From Desulfovibrio desulfuricans (GTDB lineage Bacteria > Desulfobacterota > Desulfovibrionia > Desulfovibrionales > Desulfovibrionaceae), in assembly GCF_004801255.1 (NCBI RefSeq), contig NZ_CP036295.1:2814001-2878000 (forward strand): a stretch of DNA of 64,000 bases, in the 5' to 3' direction. The translations under genes were made by a program, and so were the position numbers. Below the pieces are notes generated by a model. That model was given only the letters and a program-made list of their open reading frames with translations, was not told the origin of the DNA and searched no databases. Shown in pieces: positions 18,130-27,424 of the stretch (positions are counted from its first letter, which is position 1; every line of letters begins with the position of its first letter).

Positions 18130-19356
18130 ATGGACGACAGCAACAGCCACTGGCCCAAAGACCAGACCAATGCCCAGGCCCCAAAGGCCTCTCCCGACGA
18201 GGCGGGCGCGCGCCTGGCCGCCATCCGGCACGAGATCGACGCGGTGGATCAAAACCTGCTGGAGCTCTTTAACCAGCGTGCGGCCCTGAGCCTTGAGGTG
18301 GGCCGCATCAAGGCCGACGTGCCCGGCATCATCTTTAAGCCCCTGCGCGAAAAAGAAGTGCTGGACAGTCTGGCCACGCGCAACCCCGGCCCCCTGCCCG
18401 AAGACCACCTGCGGGCCATCTGGCGCGAAATTTTTTCTTCCTCGCGCTCGCTGCAACGGCCCCAGAATGTGGCCTACCTCGGCCCGGAGGGCACTTTTTC
18501 CTATTTTGCAGGGGTGGAATACCTTGGGCACACGGCCAAGTTTCGCCCATGCAGCGATATAACCCAGGTTTTTCAAGAGGTTGCCTCAGGCCAGTGCGAG
18601 CTGGGCGTTGTACCGCTCGAAAACTCGCTGCAGGGAACCGTGGGCGTGAGCTTTGACCTGTTTTTGAAGTACGACGTGCACATTCAGGCCGAACTCTTTT
18701 CGCGCATTTCGCACTGCCTTTTGAGCAACGCCCCTTCACTGGCCGCCGTGCGCACGGTGTATTCGCACCCCCAGCCGCTGGCCCAGTGCGGCGCGTGGCT
18801 GCGCGCCCATCTGCCCGGCGCGGGCCTCGTGCCGGTTGAGTCCACCGCGGCAGCCGCCCAGTACGCGGCTGGCAAGGAGGACGCCGCCGCCATCGGCCAC
18901 GGCAAGCTGGCCGACCTCATGGGCATAGCCATTCTGGCCCGGCGCATCGAAGACGAACCCGGCAACTGGACGCGCTTTGTCATTATCGGCCCCGGCGACG
19001 CCCGTTCGGGCAGCCGCACGGGCGGCCCCCAGCCCGGCCATACCGGCGCGGACAAAACCTCGCTGCTGTTCACCACTGCCGACAAGGCCGGAGCCCTCTC
19101 AAGCGTGCTTGACCTGCTGGCCGTCAACGGCATCAACATGCGCAAGCTGGAGTCGCGCCCCCTGCGCGGCCAGCGCTGGAAGTACGTTTTCTTTGCCGAC
19201 GTGGAAAGCGATCTGGAAGATCCGCGCTACGCCCCGCTGCTGGAAAAGCTGCACGAAGTATGCACAAGCTTCCGTATTCTGGGCAGCTACCCCACAGGGC
19301 CGCAACTGGACCGTCTTGACCTCCACTCGGAAACACCGGAGCAACTTGCCTCATGA
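18130..19356 (+). CDS. pheA: chorismate mutase / prephenate dehydratase (P-protein)
   Basis: Bifunctional enzyme of 408 residues for phenylalanine synthesis. The chorismate mutase domain (about 22-110) is AroQ type. The prephenate dehydratase domain (about 115-295) opens with AYLGPEGTFS, has PLENSLQGTVG, and ends with TRF in NWTRFVIIG, the catalytic threonine motif. The C-terminal ACT domain (about 310-385) keeps GALSSVLD and ESRP, the Phe-binding motifs, so feedback inhibition by phenylalanine is expected. It starts one base after the DHQ synthase II stop and overlaps aroA by four bases. Confidence 0.95.
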   Translation: MDDSNSHWPKDQTNAQAPKASPDEAGARLAAIRHEIDAVDQNLLELFNQRAALSLEVGRIKADVPGIIFKPLREKEVLDSLATRNPGPLPEDHLRAIWREIFSSSRSLQRPQNVAYLGPEGTFSYFAGVEYLGHTAKFRPCSDITQVFQEVASGQCELGVVPLENSLQGTVGVSFDLFLKYDVHIQAELFSRISHCLLSNAPSLAAVRTVYSHPQPLAQCGAWLRAHLPGAGLVPVESTAAAAQYAAGKEDAAAIGHGKLADLMGIAILARRIEDEPGNWTRFVIIGPGDARSGSRTGGPQPGHTGADKTSLLFTTADKAGALSSVLDLLAVNGINMRKLESRPLRGQRWKYVFFADVESDLEDPRYAPLLEKLHEVCTSFRILGSYPTGPQLDRLDLHSETPEQLAS

Positions 19357-20789
19357 GCCAGAGCACCCTTGCCGTTTCGGCGGCTGAAGAACAGGCCACG
19401 GTGAGCGTCACCGCGCCCGCGTCCAAATCGGTCTCGCACCGCTATCTTATCGGCGCGGCCCTGGCGCAGGGCGTGTCCACAGTGCGTCATACCCTTGAAA
19501 GCCGCGACCTTGAGCGCACGCGGGCCATTTTGTGCGGCGCGGGGGCCAGTATGGAAACCCTGCCCGAAAGCACGCAGGCCGCAGGCGCGTGGCGCGTGAC
19601 CGGCATGGACGGCAAGCCGCGCGGCGGCACGGCCCAAAGCCCCCTGTCGTGCGACGTGGAAGAATCAGGCACTACCTGCAGACTGCTTACGGCAGTGCTG
19701 GCCGCAGGCGAAGGCGAGTTTCGCATCCACGGCGCGCCGCGCATGCACGAGCGGCCCATTGGCGAGCTCACCGACGCGCTAAAAAATCTGGGCCTTACCG
19801 CCACGTTTGAGGGCAAACCCGACTGTCCGCCCCTGGTGCTGCACGCCCACGGCCTCAACCCTGCCCAGTGCGGGGGCGAGGTGGAGCTGGGCATGGATAT
19901 TTCAAGCCAGTATTTTTCGGGCCTGCTGCTGGCAGCGCCCATGGGGCCCGCGCCCCTGTCTGTGACGCTCGGCGGACAAAAAGCGGTTTCGTGGCCCTAT
20001 GTGGGGCTTACCCTGCAATGCCTGACCGACTACGGCATCCGCTTTGAGGTGCAAACCCGTCCGCAGGCAGGTGCTGCGTGGGAGCTATTGCCCCCCGGCG
20101 CGTGGCGCGAGCTCAAGGCCGCCCAGCCCGGCCGCCTGCGCGTTACCGTACACCCAGGCGCGTATCAGGCAGGCGATTACACGGTTGAAGGCGACTGGTC
20201 CGGCGCATCTTACCTGCTGGCTGCCGGTGCTCTGGGCCTGCGCCCTGTGCGTGTTGAGGGCCTGCGCACCGATTCGCTGCAGGGCGACCGGGCCATGCTG
20301 GAAATTTTGCAGCGCATGGGCGCGCGCATGCGGCTGACGCCCGACTCCGTCACCGTATACCCATCAGCCCTGCACGGGGTGGAGCTGGACATGGGCGACT
20401 GCCCTGACCTTGTGCCCACAGTGGCCGTGCTGGCGGCCTGCGCGCAGGGCTCCACGCGCATCAGCAATGTGGCCCACCTGCGTTTTAAGGAATCGGACCG
20501 CATCAGCGCTCCGGCTCAGGAGCTGACCAAGGCGGGCGTGGGGATCGACCAGCTCTCCGACGGCATGCTTGTTCACGGTCTGGCCGGGCGCGGCAACGGC
20601 AAACCCGCCTTTCCCCGCCTGCCGCAGGGGGTTGCCCTTTCGGCCCACAACGACCACCGCATCGCCATGTCGCTGGCCCTGCTGGGCCTGCGCCAGCCAG
20701 AGGTAAAAATTCGCGATCTGCTGGACGACCCCATGGTGGTGCGCAAGTCGTTTCCGCAATTCTGGAATATCTGGGAGCACCTGGCATGA
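19353..20789 (+). CDS. aroA: EPSP synthase (5-enolpyruvylshikimate-3-phosphate synthase)
   Basis: Joins PEP to shikimate-3-phosphate in the sixth shikimate step. Motifs include ASKSVSHR near residues 23-30 (PEP/S3P site), LVPTVAVLA, FKESDRIS and HNDHRIAMS. At 478 residues it is longer than the common ~430, with extra loops in both halves and no extra domain. The start overlaps pheA by ATGA, and its end overlaps tyrA by four bases, so pheA-aroA-tyrA are probably translationally coupled. Confidence 0.95.
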   Translation: MSQSTLAVSAAEEQATVSVTAPASKSVSHRYLIGAALAQGVSTVRHTLESRDLERTRAILCGAGASMETLPESTQAAGAWRVTGMDGKPRGGTAQSPLSCDVEESGTTCRLLTAVLAAGEGEFRIHGAPRMHERPIGELTDALKNLGLTATFEGKPDCPPLVLHAHGLNPAQCGGEVELGMDISSQYFSGLLLAAPMGPAPLSVTLGGQKAVSWPYVGLTLQCLTDYGIRFEVQTRPQAGAAWELLPPGAWRELKAAQPGRLRVTVHPGAYQAGDYTVEGDWSGASYLLAAGALGLRPVRVEGLRTDSLQGDRAMLEILQRMGARMRLTPDSVTVYPSALHGVELDMGDCPDLVPTVAVLAACAQGSTRISNVAHLRFKESDRISAPAQELTKAGVGIDQLSDGMLVHGLAGRGNGKPAFPRLPQGVALSAHNDHRIAMSLALLGLRQPEVKIRDLLDDPMVVRKSFPQFWNIWEHLA

Positions 20790-21655
20790 ACGGCAATAAA
20801 CAAAGGGGCGGCAGCCCCGCCGCCCGGCACGGCGGCGAGACCGCTGCGGAGGATGGATTTGACGGATTTACCGGCTTTTGCCCACGTAACCCCGTAAAAA
20901 CTGTCATTGTCGGCTCCACGGGACGCATGGGCGCGATGCTGCTTGGCCGCGCCCGCGCGGCGGGTCTCAGGGTGGAGGGCATTGACGTGCCCCTGACAGA
21001 TCAGGTGCTGGCCGCAGGCTGCGCCGGGGTCGATCTGGCCGTCATCTGCGTGCCCGCAGCCGTGTTCAGCGAGGTTATCACCGCCGTCTGCCCGCACCTG
21101 CCGCCCACGGCGGTGCTCGCGGACATCACCTCGGTAAAGGAAATTCCGCTGCGGCAGATGGAAAAAGCCTGGGCTGGCCCCGTGGTGGGCACGCACCCCC
21201 TGTTTGGCCCCCAGCCGGACCCGGATGCAGACCAGCCTGTGGCCATTGTGCCAGGGGCCAATGCGGCGCAAGAGCAAGTAGAGCTGGCGGCGGGCTTTTT
21301 TACCGCCCTGGGCTGCCGTGTGTTTGGCTCCTCTGCCGAAAAGCACGACAAGGCCATGGCCCGCATCCAGAACATGAATTTTATCACCAGCGTTGCCTAC
21401 TTTGCCCTGCTGTCGGGGCAGGATGACCTGCTGCCTTTTTTGACGCCCTCGTTTCGCCGCCGCCAAAATGCGGCCCGCAAGATGCTGACCGAAGACGCGC
21501 ACATGTTTGCGGGGCTGTTTGAGGCCAACCCCTACAGCTACGAAGCCGTGCGCCAGTACAGGCAGATGCTCAACCTTGCCGCGGCCGGCGATATCGACCT
21601 GCTCTGCCAGCGCGCCCGCTGGTGGTGGCAGGACGACCCGGCGGACAAAAACTAG
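20786..21655 (+). CDS. tyrA: prephenate dehydrogenase (TyrA family)
   Basis: NAD(P)-dependent enzyme of 289 residues for tyrosine synthesis. A Rossmann motif VIVGSTGRMG begins near residue 35 after a Gly/Arg-rich extension; GTHPLFGPQ near 132-140 is the conserved prephenate-binding block. The helical C-terminal domain is short and there is no ACT or chorismate mutase domain, so direct tyrosine control is not evident. It is last in the operon, and a terminator follows about 100 bases later. No trp genes follow, unlike my recollection of the D. vulgaris arrangement. Confidence 0.9.
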   Translation: MNGNKQRGGSPAARHGGETAAEDGFDGFTGFCPRNPVKTVIVGSTGRMGAMLLGRARAAGLRVEGIDVPLTDQVLAAGCAGVDLAVICVPAAVFSEVITAVCPHLPPTAVLADITSVKEIPLRQMEKAWAGPVVGTHPLFGPQPDPDADQPVAIVPGANAAQEQVELAAGFFTALGCRVFGSSAEKHDKAMARIQNMNFITSVAYFALLSGQDDLLPFLTPSFRRRQNAARKMLTEDAHMFAGLFEANPYSYEAVRQYRQMLNLAAAGDIDLLCQRARWWWQDDPADKN

Positions 21656-21751
21656 GGCCCAGCTGCGGATTTGCCCCCAGCCGAGCGCCCCGGTGCGTCT
21701 TGCCATGACCTGTTCTGCTTTTTTACGCGTAGCCGCTGACGCGCCCGCAGC

Positions 21752-21784
21752 ATGCCCGCCAGTAACCTGACGGGCATATTTTTT
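21752..21784 (+). terminator. terminator of the aromatic operon
   Basis: ATGCCCG (21752-21758) pairs with CGGGCAT (21771-21777); CAG/CTG extends the stem inside the loop, and a T-run follows (21779-21784). It separates the aromatic genes from flhB. Confidence 0.85.
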
Positions 21785-21839
21785 GCTAGTACCACGCCAA
21801 GGCGCTTAAAAGCGCCAATCAAGCAACGGCGGTGACAGC

Positions 21840-22919
21840 ATGTTCGGTGCGCAGCAAGACCCAAGCAGAACGGAAAAAGCGACTCCCAAACGCGTAAGCA
21901 AACAGCGCGATGAGGGCAACGTACCCAAATCGCCTGAGCTGGGCAAAGCCGTCAGCCTGCTGGGCGGCGCCGCCATCATGTATGCCTGGATCGGCCCCAT
22001 GACCGACGACATCAAACGCCTGTTCCGGCATTTTCTCACGCATGCCTGGGAATTTGATCCCAACCCGGAGAACGTCTACAGCCTCAGCATCGACCTCACC
22101 CTTGAAATCTGCCGCATGATCATGCCCATCTTGCTGACGCTGGCTTTTCTGGCCTTTACGGCCCAGCGCCTGCAGGTCGGCAAACTCTGGTCAACCAAGA
22201 TTATGCACCCCAAATTTGAGCGTTTCAACATCGTGCAGGGGCTCAAGCAGATGCTGCTCTCGCCCCAGACCGCCCTGCGCACCATCAAAAGCCTGCTGTT
22301 TTCGCTTGTCCTGGGGATCATCCCCGGTTGGATCATCTATAAGGAATACCAAAACTTTTTGCCCATGTACTATGCCAGTACCGAGGGCGTGGCCGCGTAC
22401 ATGCTGCACATGGCCTTCAAGCTGGTCTGCTATGCGCTCATGCCCATCATGGCCATTGCCGTTTTTGACGTCTGGCAGTCGCGCTTTGCCTACAACGAGG
22501 GCATGAAGATGACCAAGTCGGAAGTAAAGGACGAACAGAAGCAGGTCGACGGCGACCCTGTGATCAAGGGGCAACAGCGCAAAAAGATGATGGAAGTCAT
22601 GAGCAGGCGCATGTTGGCCGACGTGCCCAAGGCCGACGTGGTGGTTACCAACCCTACCCACATCGCCGTGGCGCTCAGCTACAATTCGTCCGAGGCCCCC
22701 GCGCCGATAGTGCTGGCCAAGGGCGCGGACCATATGGCCGAAAAAATCAAGGAAATCGCCCGCGAGCACCGTGTGCCCATCCGCGAAAACGTGCCTCTGG
22801 CACGGGCTTTGTATAAGTCCGCAGAAGTGGGCGACATGATTCCCGAGGAGCTATACAAAGCTGTGGCCGCAGTGCTGGCCAGCATCTGGAAGCTCAAGCC
22901 CAAGGTGGGCAGACCCTAG
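21840..22919 (+). CDS. flhB: flagellar export switch protein FlhB
   Basis: 359-residue membrane component of the flagellar type III export gate. It has the Arg/Lys-rich N-terminus ending in EKATPKRVSKQRDEGNV, four hydrophobic segments, and a cytoplasmic domain with the self-cleavage motif Asn-Pro-Thr-His at residues 271-274. Cleavage there switches export from rod/hook to filament substrates in the family. It heads a rightward flagellar run with flhA 84 bases downstream; fliR, often adjacent, is 40 kb away. Confidence 0.96.
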   Translation: MFGAQQDPSRTEKATPKRVSKQRDEGNVPKSPELGKAVSLLGGAAIMYAWIGPMTDDIKRLFRHFLTHAWEFDPNPENVYSLSIDLTLEICRMIMPILLTLAFLAFTAQRLQVGKLWSTKIMHPKFERFNIVQGLKQMLLSPQTALRTIKSLLFSLVLGIIPGWIIYKEYQNFLPMYYASTEGVAAYMLHMAFKLVCYALMPIMAIAVFDVWQSRFAYNEGMKMTKSEVKDEQKQVDGDPVIKGQQRKKMMEVMSRRMLADVPKADVVVTNPTHIAVALSYNSSEAPAPIVLAKGADHMAEKIKEIAREHRVPIRENVPLARALYKSAEVGDMIPEELYKAVAAVLASIWKLKPKVGRP

Positions 22920-23003
22920 AGGGACAATGATTTTTGCCAGACAGGCCCCAGTTTTTTGGTCTGAACCCGCATCAGGGAACCAACGCAGAGAGGTGTCATA
23001 AAA

Positions 23004-25109
23004 ATGGCTGCCGCAGTACTTCCACAATTTGATTACAGCCGCTTTTCCAAAAACGGCGAAATATTCCTCGCAGGCGGCGTGGTCATCATCCTGTTCGTCA
23101 TGCTGGTTCCGTTGCCCACGTTTTTTCTCGACATCATGCTCTGCGTGAGTATTTCCATATCGCTGCTGGTGCTCATAACAACCATGTTCATGACCACTCC
23201 GCTTGAGTTCACCATCTTTCCTTCGCTGCTGCTGATCACAACGCTGCTGCGGCTGGCGCTCAACGTGGCCTCCACCCGCCTTATCCTGCTCAACGGCAAC
23301 ATGGGAGCCAACGCCGCAGGCGAGGTCATCCGCGCGTTCGGCCAGTTTGTGGTGGGCGGCAGCTATGTGGTGGGCGCGGTCATCTTTATGATCCTGTTCA
23401 TCCTCAACAAGGTCGTCATCACGGCCGGTACCTCGCGTATTGCTGAAGTGGCCGCCCGTTTTACCCTTGACGCCATGCCCGGCAAACAGATGGCCATTGA
23501 AGCCGACCTCAACGCGGGCATCCTCGACGAGGAACAGGCCAACGCCCGCCGCGCGGGTCTGCGCAAAGAGGCGGATTTTTACGGCGCCATGGACGGTGCG
23601 TGCAAGTTCGTTTCGGGCGATGTGAACGCGGGCATGTTCATTACCCTGGTCAATATCGTGGGCGGCATCATCATCGGCATGGCCCAAAAGGACATGGACT
23701 GGAACACGGCCCTCACCACGTACTCTCTGCTGACCATCGGCGACGGGCTGGTTTCCACCATCCCTTCGATCATTGTTTCCACCGGCACGGGCCTGCTTGT
23801 TTCACGCGCCGCGTCCGAAGCCAAGATGGGCGAGGAATTTCTGGCCCAGCTTACCTTCAACAGCCGGGCGCTCAAGATGGTCTCGGCCGTGCTGCTGCTG
23901 TTTGCCCTTGTTCCCGGTCTGCCGACCATACCATTTCTGATCATCTCGGCTCTTATTTTTACCGTGAGCCGACTCACCGAAAACAAGGATCAGGAAGCCG
24001 CCAACAAGGCCAAGGCCGAAGAAAAGAAAAAGAAAAACAGCGGATCGGGCACCGCCGACACCCCCGAAGAAGTGCAGGCGCTCCTGCCCCTCGATACGCT
24101 GGAGCTTGAGGTAGGTTACGGGCTTATCCCCCTGGTGGACGAGGAGCAGAGCGGCAACCTGCTTGCCCGCATCCGCTCCATACGCCGCCAGTTTGCGCTG
24201 GACATGGGCGTGGTCATCCCCTCGCTGCACCTGCGCGACAACCTGCAGCTCAAGCCGGGCCAGTATTCCCTGCTGATCAAGGGTAATCAGGTGGCCTCCG
24301 CCGAAATTCTGGTGGACCATTTTCTGGCCATGGACCCCGGCAACGTGACCACCAAGATCAGCGGCATCGAAACCCGCGAACCGGCCTTTAACCTGCCCGC
24401 GCTGTGGATTCCCGACAGCCAGCGCGAGGAGGCCATGCTCGCCGGTTATACCGTGGTCGACCCGGCAACGGTCATCGCCACGCATTTGACGGAAGTGTTC
24501 AAGCGTCATCTGGCCGACTTTCTCGACCGTCAGGCGGTGCAGGGCCTGCTGGACACCGTGGCCAAACATTCGCCCAAAGCGGTGGAAGACCTGGTCCCCG
24601 GCGTGCTGCCTCTGGGCGTGGTGCAAAAAGTGCTGCAGCTGCTGGTGCGCGAGAACGTCAGCGTGCGCGACATGCTGACCATTGTAGAGACCCTGGGCGA
24701 CTTTGGCGGCGGCGTCAAAAATCCCGAGACGCTGGGCGAATACGTGCGCGAAAAACTCTCGCGGGCCATTGTGCGTCCCTATCTGGACAGTCAGGGCACG
24801 CTTTCCGTGCTTACCCTCGCGCCCAATGCCGAACGGCTGGTGCAGGAGGGCATACGCCATGCGGACAACGGCGTGGTCTTTCTCTCCATGAACCCGGCCG
24901 TGGCCCAGCGCCTGGTCAACAACATCAGCGCAGCCGTGGATAACGCCGTCATATCCGACGCCCAGCCCGTGCTGCTGGTAACGCCCCTGATCAGGCCGCA
25001 TCTGGCGCAGATCATCACGCGATTTTTACCTACGGTTCCGGTTATTTCACAGGCAGAAATTCCGCCCGACATCCGGCTGCAGTCGGTAGGCACGGTCAGC
25101 GCCGAGTAA
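23004..25109 (+). CDS. flhA: flagellar export gate protein FlhA
   Basis: 701-residue FHIPEP-family protein, the major export gate subunit. About eight hydrophobic segments occupy the first ~310 residues and include the cytoplasmic loop signature RFTLDAMPGKQMAIEADLNA. A charged linker (NKAKAEEKKKKN, near 332-343) leads to the large cytoplasmic domain that docks chaperone-substrate complexes. Length and domain order are typical. It lies between flhB and flhF; two strong hairpins and a sigma-54 site follow it, so flhF may be transcribed separately. Confidence 0.97.
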   Translation: MAAAVLPQFDYSRFSKNGEIFLAGGVVIILFVMLVPLPTFFLDIMLCVSISISLLVLITTMFMTTPLEFTIFPSLLLITTLLRLALNVASTRLILLNGNMGANAAGEVIRAFGQFVVGGSYVVGAVIFMILFILNKVVITAGTSRIAEVAARFTLDAMPGKQMAIEADLNAGILDEEQANARRAGLRKEADFYGAMDGACKFVSGDVNAGMFITLVNIVGGIIIGMAQKDMDWNTALTTYSLLTIGDGLVSTIPSIIVSTGTGLLVSRAASEAKMGEEFLAQLTFNSRALKMVSAVLLLFALVPGLPTIPFLIISALIFTVSRLTENKDQEAANKAKAEEKKKKNSGSGTADTPEEVQALLPLDTLELEVGYGLIPLVDEEQSGNLLARIRSIRRQFALDMGVVIPSLHLRDNLQLKPGQYSLLIKGNQVASAEILVDHFLAMDPGNVTTKISGIETREPAFNLPALWIPDSQREEAMLAGYTVVDPATVIATHLTEVFKRHLADFLDRQAVQGLLDTVAKHSPKAVEDLVPGVLPLGVVQKVLQLLVRENVSVRDMLTIVETLGDFGGGVKNPETLGEYVREKLSRAIVRPYLDSQGTLSVLTLAPNAERLVQEGIRHADNGVVFLSMNPAVAQRLVNNISAAVDNAVISDAQPVLLVTPLIRPHLAQIITRFLPTVPVISQAEIPPDIRLQSVGTVSAE

Positions 25110-25127
25110 TACACCCGCCATATATGC

Positions 25128-25194
25128 GCGCGGCGCCGCAGCACCTTGGGTCTGCGGCGCCGCGCTGTTTGCATGCCCCGGCGATGCCGGGGCA
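25128..25194 (+). other. tandem strong hairpins in the flhA-flhF gap
   Basis: A 14-bp perfect stem (25128-25141 with 25152-25165) is followed by a 9-bp stem (TGCCCCGGC at 25174-25182 with 25186-25194). Neither has a good T-run. They may end or stabilise the flhBA transcript before the sigma-54 site that follows. Confidence 0.5.
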
Positions 25195-25285
25195 AATTGC
25201 CTTTTGGCGTCCCAGCGGCTATTGTTGGTATGGGAAAAATTCCCTGTGGCGTTTTTGTTCTTGTGGGCAATAATGCCCCAGCTGT

Positions 25286-25301
25286 TGGCCCCAAATTTGC
25301 A
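25286..25301 (+). promoter_or_regulatory. sigma-54 promoter of flhF
   Basis: TGGCCCCAAATTTGCA has the invariant GG (25287-25288) and GC (25299-25300) exactly ten bases apart and matches TGGCAC-N5-TTGCA at most positions. The predicted start near 25312 gives a 67-base leader before the flhF ATG at 25379. Confidence 0.7.
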
Positions 25302-25378
25302 AATACCAGAATGTCGTCAAACAAACGGCGCAAGCAAGCCATTTGGCGATACTGAACCGTCAGGCAAAGGAATGGGCC

Positions 25379-26422
25379 ATGCAGGTAAAGACGTTCACAG
25401 GTGCCACATCACAGGAAATTCTGGCCAGAATCAAGGTCGAGATGGGGCCTGACGCCGTTATCCTGGGCAACCGCACCTACCGCAAAAACGGTGCCGTCTG
25501 CCATGAAATAACTGCCGGCATCGAGCGCCCCAAGGCCGATGCCGCCCAGCCAGCAGGCGCGCCCGCAGGCTGGGGCGAATGGCACAAGGAATGGATGCAG
25601 CTCAAGGACCAGATATTCGCCTTGATGAAGCCTGCCATCCAGCTTGAGCGCCTCACGCCCCGGCAGCGCGTAGCTCTGGAATATCTGCAGCGCGAAGGGG
25701 TCTCTGACTCCGTGGCCGTCGACCTTTACAAACGGCTGCTGGCCGAGCCTGGCGCATCGGTGCTTGAGTGCCTGTGCGACATGGTTCCGGTCAAGGCCTG
25801 GGGGGCGGAGCACTGGCGGCAGCGCATCCACCTGATGGCCGGGCCTTTTGGCCTTGGCAAAACTACCACGGCCCTGCGCTTTGCCCTGCACCTGCGCAGA
25901 CACGACCCGGAAGCGCGCATTGTCTTTATCAACGCCGACTGCCTGCGCGGCAACGGCAGGCTTATATTGCGCCACTGGGCGGAGCTTTCAAATTTTGCGT
26001 ACATGGAAGCGCCCGACAAGGCCTCCATGGAGCACGCACTTGCCGCCGCGCGCGAGGCAAGCGCTATTTTTATTGATGTTCCCGGCCTTGACCGCAACGG
26101 CAACCTTGCCAGCTGGAAGGCCGACCTGGGACTGGACACGGTGGAGTCGGCCACGCATCTGACCCTCTCTCCATTTTTTGACGCGCTGCAGACACAGGCT
26201 TTTTTGCAGCGCTACAAGTTTGACGGGCCGGGTTCCATTGTATGGACCAAGCTGGACGAAGCCGTCAGCTTTGGCAACATAGTGAATGTGGCCTGTGCGG
26301 CGGGCCTGCCGGTTTCAGCCCTGTCTTTCGGCGCTGAACTCAAGGAAAGCCTTGCCCCGGCCACCGAGCCGCTGGTCTGGCGTCTTATTTTTAAAAGGCA
26401 ACTTCCTGGTCAGGCCGCCTAG
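25379..26422 (+). CDS. flhF: flagellar placement GTPase FlhF
   Basis: SRP-type GTPase of 347 residues that positions polar flagella in other bacteria. The N-terminal domain begins MQVKTFTGATSQEILARIK, typical of FlhF. The G domain has P-loop GPFGLGKTT near residues 159-167 and G4 TKLDE, but the usual DTYRIGA and DTAGR motifs read DCLRGNG and DVPGLDR, so hydrolysis or activation may differ. I chose ATG 25379 because AGGA precedes it and family N-termini start there. flhG follows 33 bases later. Confidence 0.92.
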   Translation: MQVKTFTGATSQEILARIKVEMGPDAVILGNRTYRKNGAVCHEITAGIERPKADAAQPAGAPAGWGEWHKEWMQLKDQIFALMKPAIQLERLTPRQRVALEYLQREGVSDSVAVDLYKRLLAEPGASVLECLCDMVPVKAWGAEHWRQRIHLMAGPFGLGKTTTALRFALHLRRHDPEARIVFINADCLRGNGRLILRHWAELSNFAYMEAPDKASMEHALAAAREASAIFIDVPGLDRNGNLASWKADLGLDTVESATHLTLSPFFDALQTQAFLQRYKFDGPGSIVWTKLDEAVSFGNIVNVACAAGLPVSALSFGAELKESLAPATEPLVWRLIFKRQLPGQAA

Positions 26423-26455
26423 CGCGGCCCGGACCTTAACATGTGGAGCAGACAG

Positions 26456-27268
26456 ATGAGCGGCACTTTCCCTCTGGTATTTTCCGTCACTTCAGGCAAG
26501 GGCGGCGTAGGCAAGACCAACATTTCGGTCAATCTTGCCATCTGCCTGGCGCAGCTGGGCAAGCAGGTGGTGCTTCTTGACGCCGACCTCGGCCTGGCCA
26601 ATGTGGACGTGGTGCTTGGGCTGACACCGCAAAAAAACATCTTTCACCTGTTTCACGAAGGGGCCACCCTTGCGGACATTCTTTTTCCCACGCCGTATGG
26701 CTTTTCCATACTGCCGGCTTCGTCGGGCATGAGCGAAATGCTCACGCTCTCCACCGGGCAAAAGCTCGAACTGCTGGAAGCCGTGGACGAAATGGAAGAC
26801 GGGCTCGACTTTCTTATTGTGGATACGGGCGCGGGCATCAGCGACAATGTGCTCTACTTCAACATGGCGGCGCAGGAACGTCTGGTGGTGCTCACCCCTG
26901 AGCCCACATCGCTTACCGACGCCTACGCGCTCATCAAGGTACTCAAAAACAACCATGGCGTAGAGCGGTTCAAGGTCTGCGTAAACATGGCCCCTGACAT
27001 CAAAACCGCCAAGGACATGTTTGTGCGGCTGCATCAGGCCTGCGACCATTTTTTGAGCGGCGTTTCGCTGGAGCTTGTGGGCGTGATCCCGCGTGATACG
27101 GGCGTACGCAAGGCCGTGGTGCAGCAGCTGCCCTTCTGCATCAGCGATCCGCAAAGCCCGGCGGCAAAGGCCACCATGGCGCTGGCCAAGAACATCAACG
27201 TCTGGGAAGCCCCCGAAAACCTGGACGGCAATATCAAATTTTTCTGGAAAAAGCTGCTCTTCCGCTAG
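26456..27268 (+). CDS. flhG: flagellar number regulator FlhG (MinD-like ATPase)
   Basis: ParA/MinD-family ATPase of 270 residues, also called FleN or YlxH. The deviant Walker A motif GKGGVGKTN lies near residues 15-23, Walker A' is VVLLDADLGLANVDVVLG, and LDFLIVDTGAGI supplies the Walker B region. In other bacteria it limits flagellar number by acting on FlhF and on the flagellar master regulator. The start at 26456 follows GGAG. Gene order flhF-flhG-fliA is the common polar-flagellate order. Confidence 0.94.
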   Translation: MSGTFPLVFSVTSGKGGVGKTNISVNLAICLAQLGKQVVLLDADLGLANVDVVLGLTPQKNIFHLFHEGATLADILFPTPYGFSILPASSGMSEMLTLSTGQKLELLEAVDEMEDGLDFLIVDTGAGISDNVLYFNMAAQERLVVLTPEPTSLTDAYALIKVLKNNHGVERFKVCVNMAPDIKTAKDMFVRLHQACDHFLSGVSLELVGVIPRDTGVRKAVVQQLPFCISDPQSPAAKATMALAKNINVWEAPENLDGNIKFFWKKLLFR

Positions 27269-27424
27269 TTCCGCGCAGTCAGGCTTTTTCCACGGCAGAA
27301 ACAACGCACAGCAACCTCAACGTGTGACAACGCGGCGCAACCGGCCTTGGCGGGCAGGTGGAGCGCAGCACAACCGGCATGCAAATGCCACGGGGTAGAA
27401 GAGGCAGATCCAAAGGAAACCATC

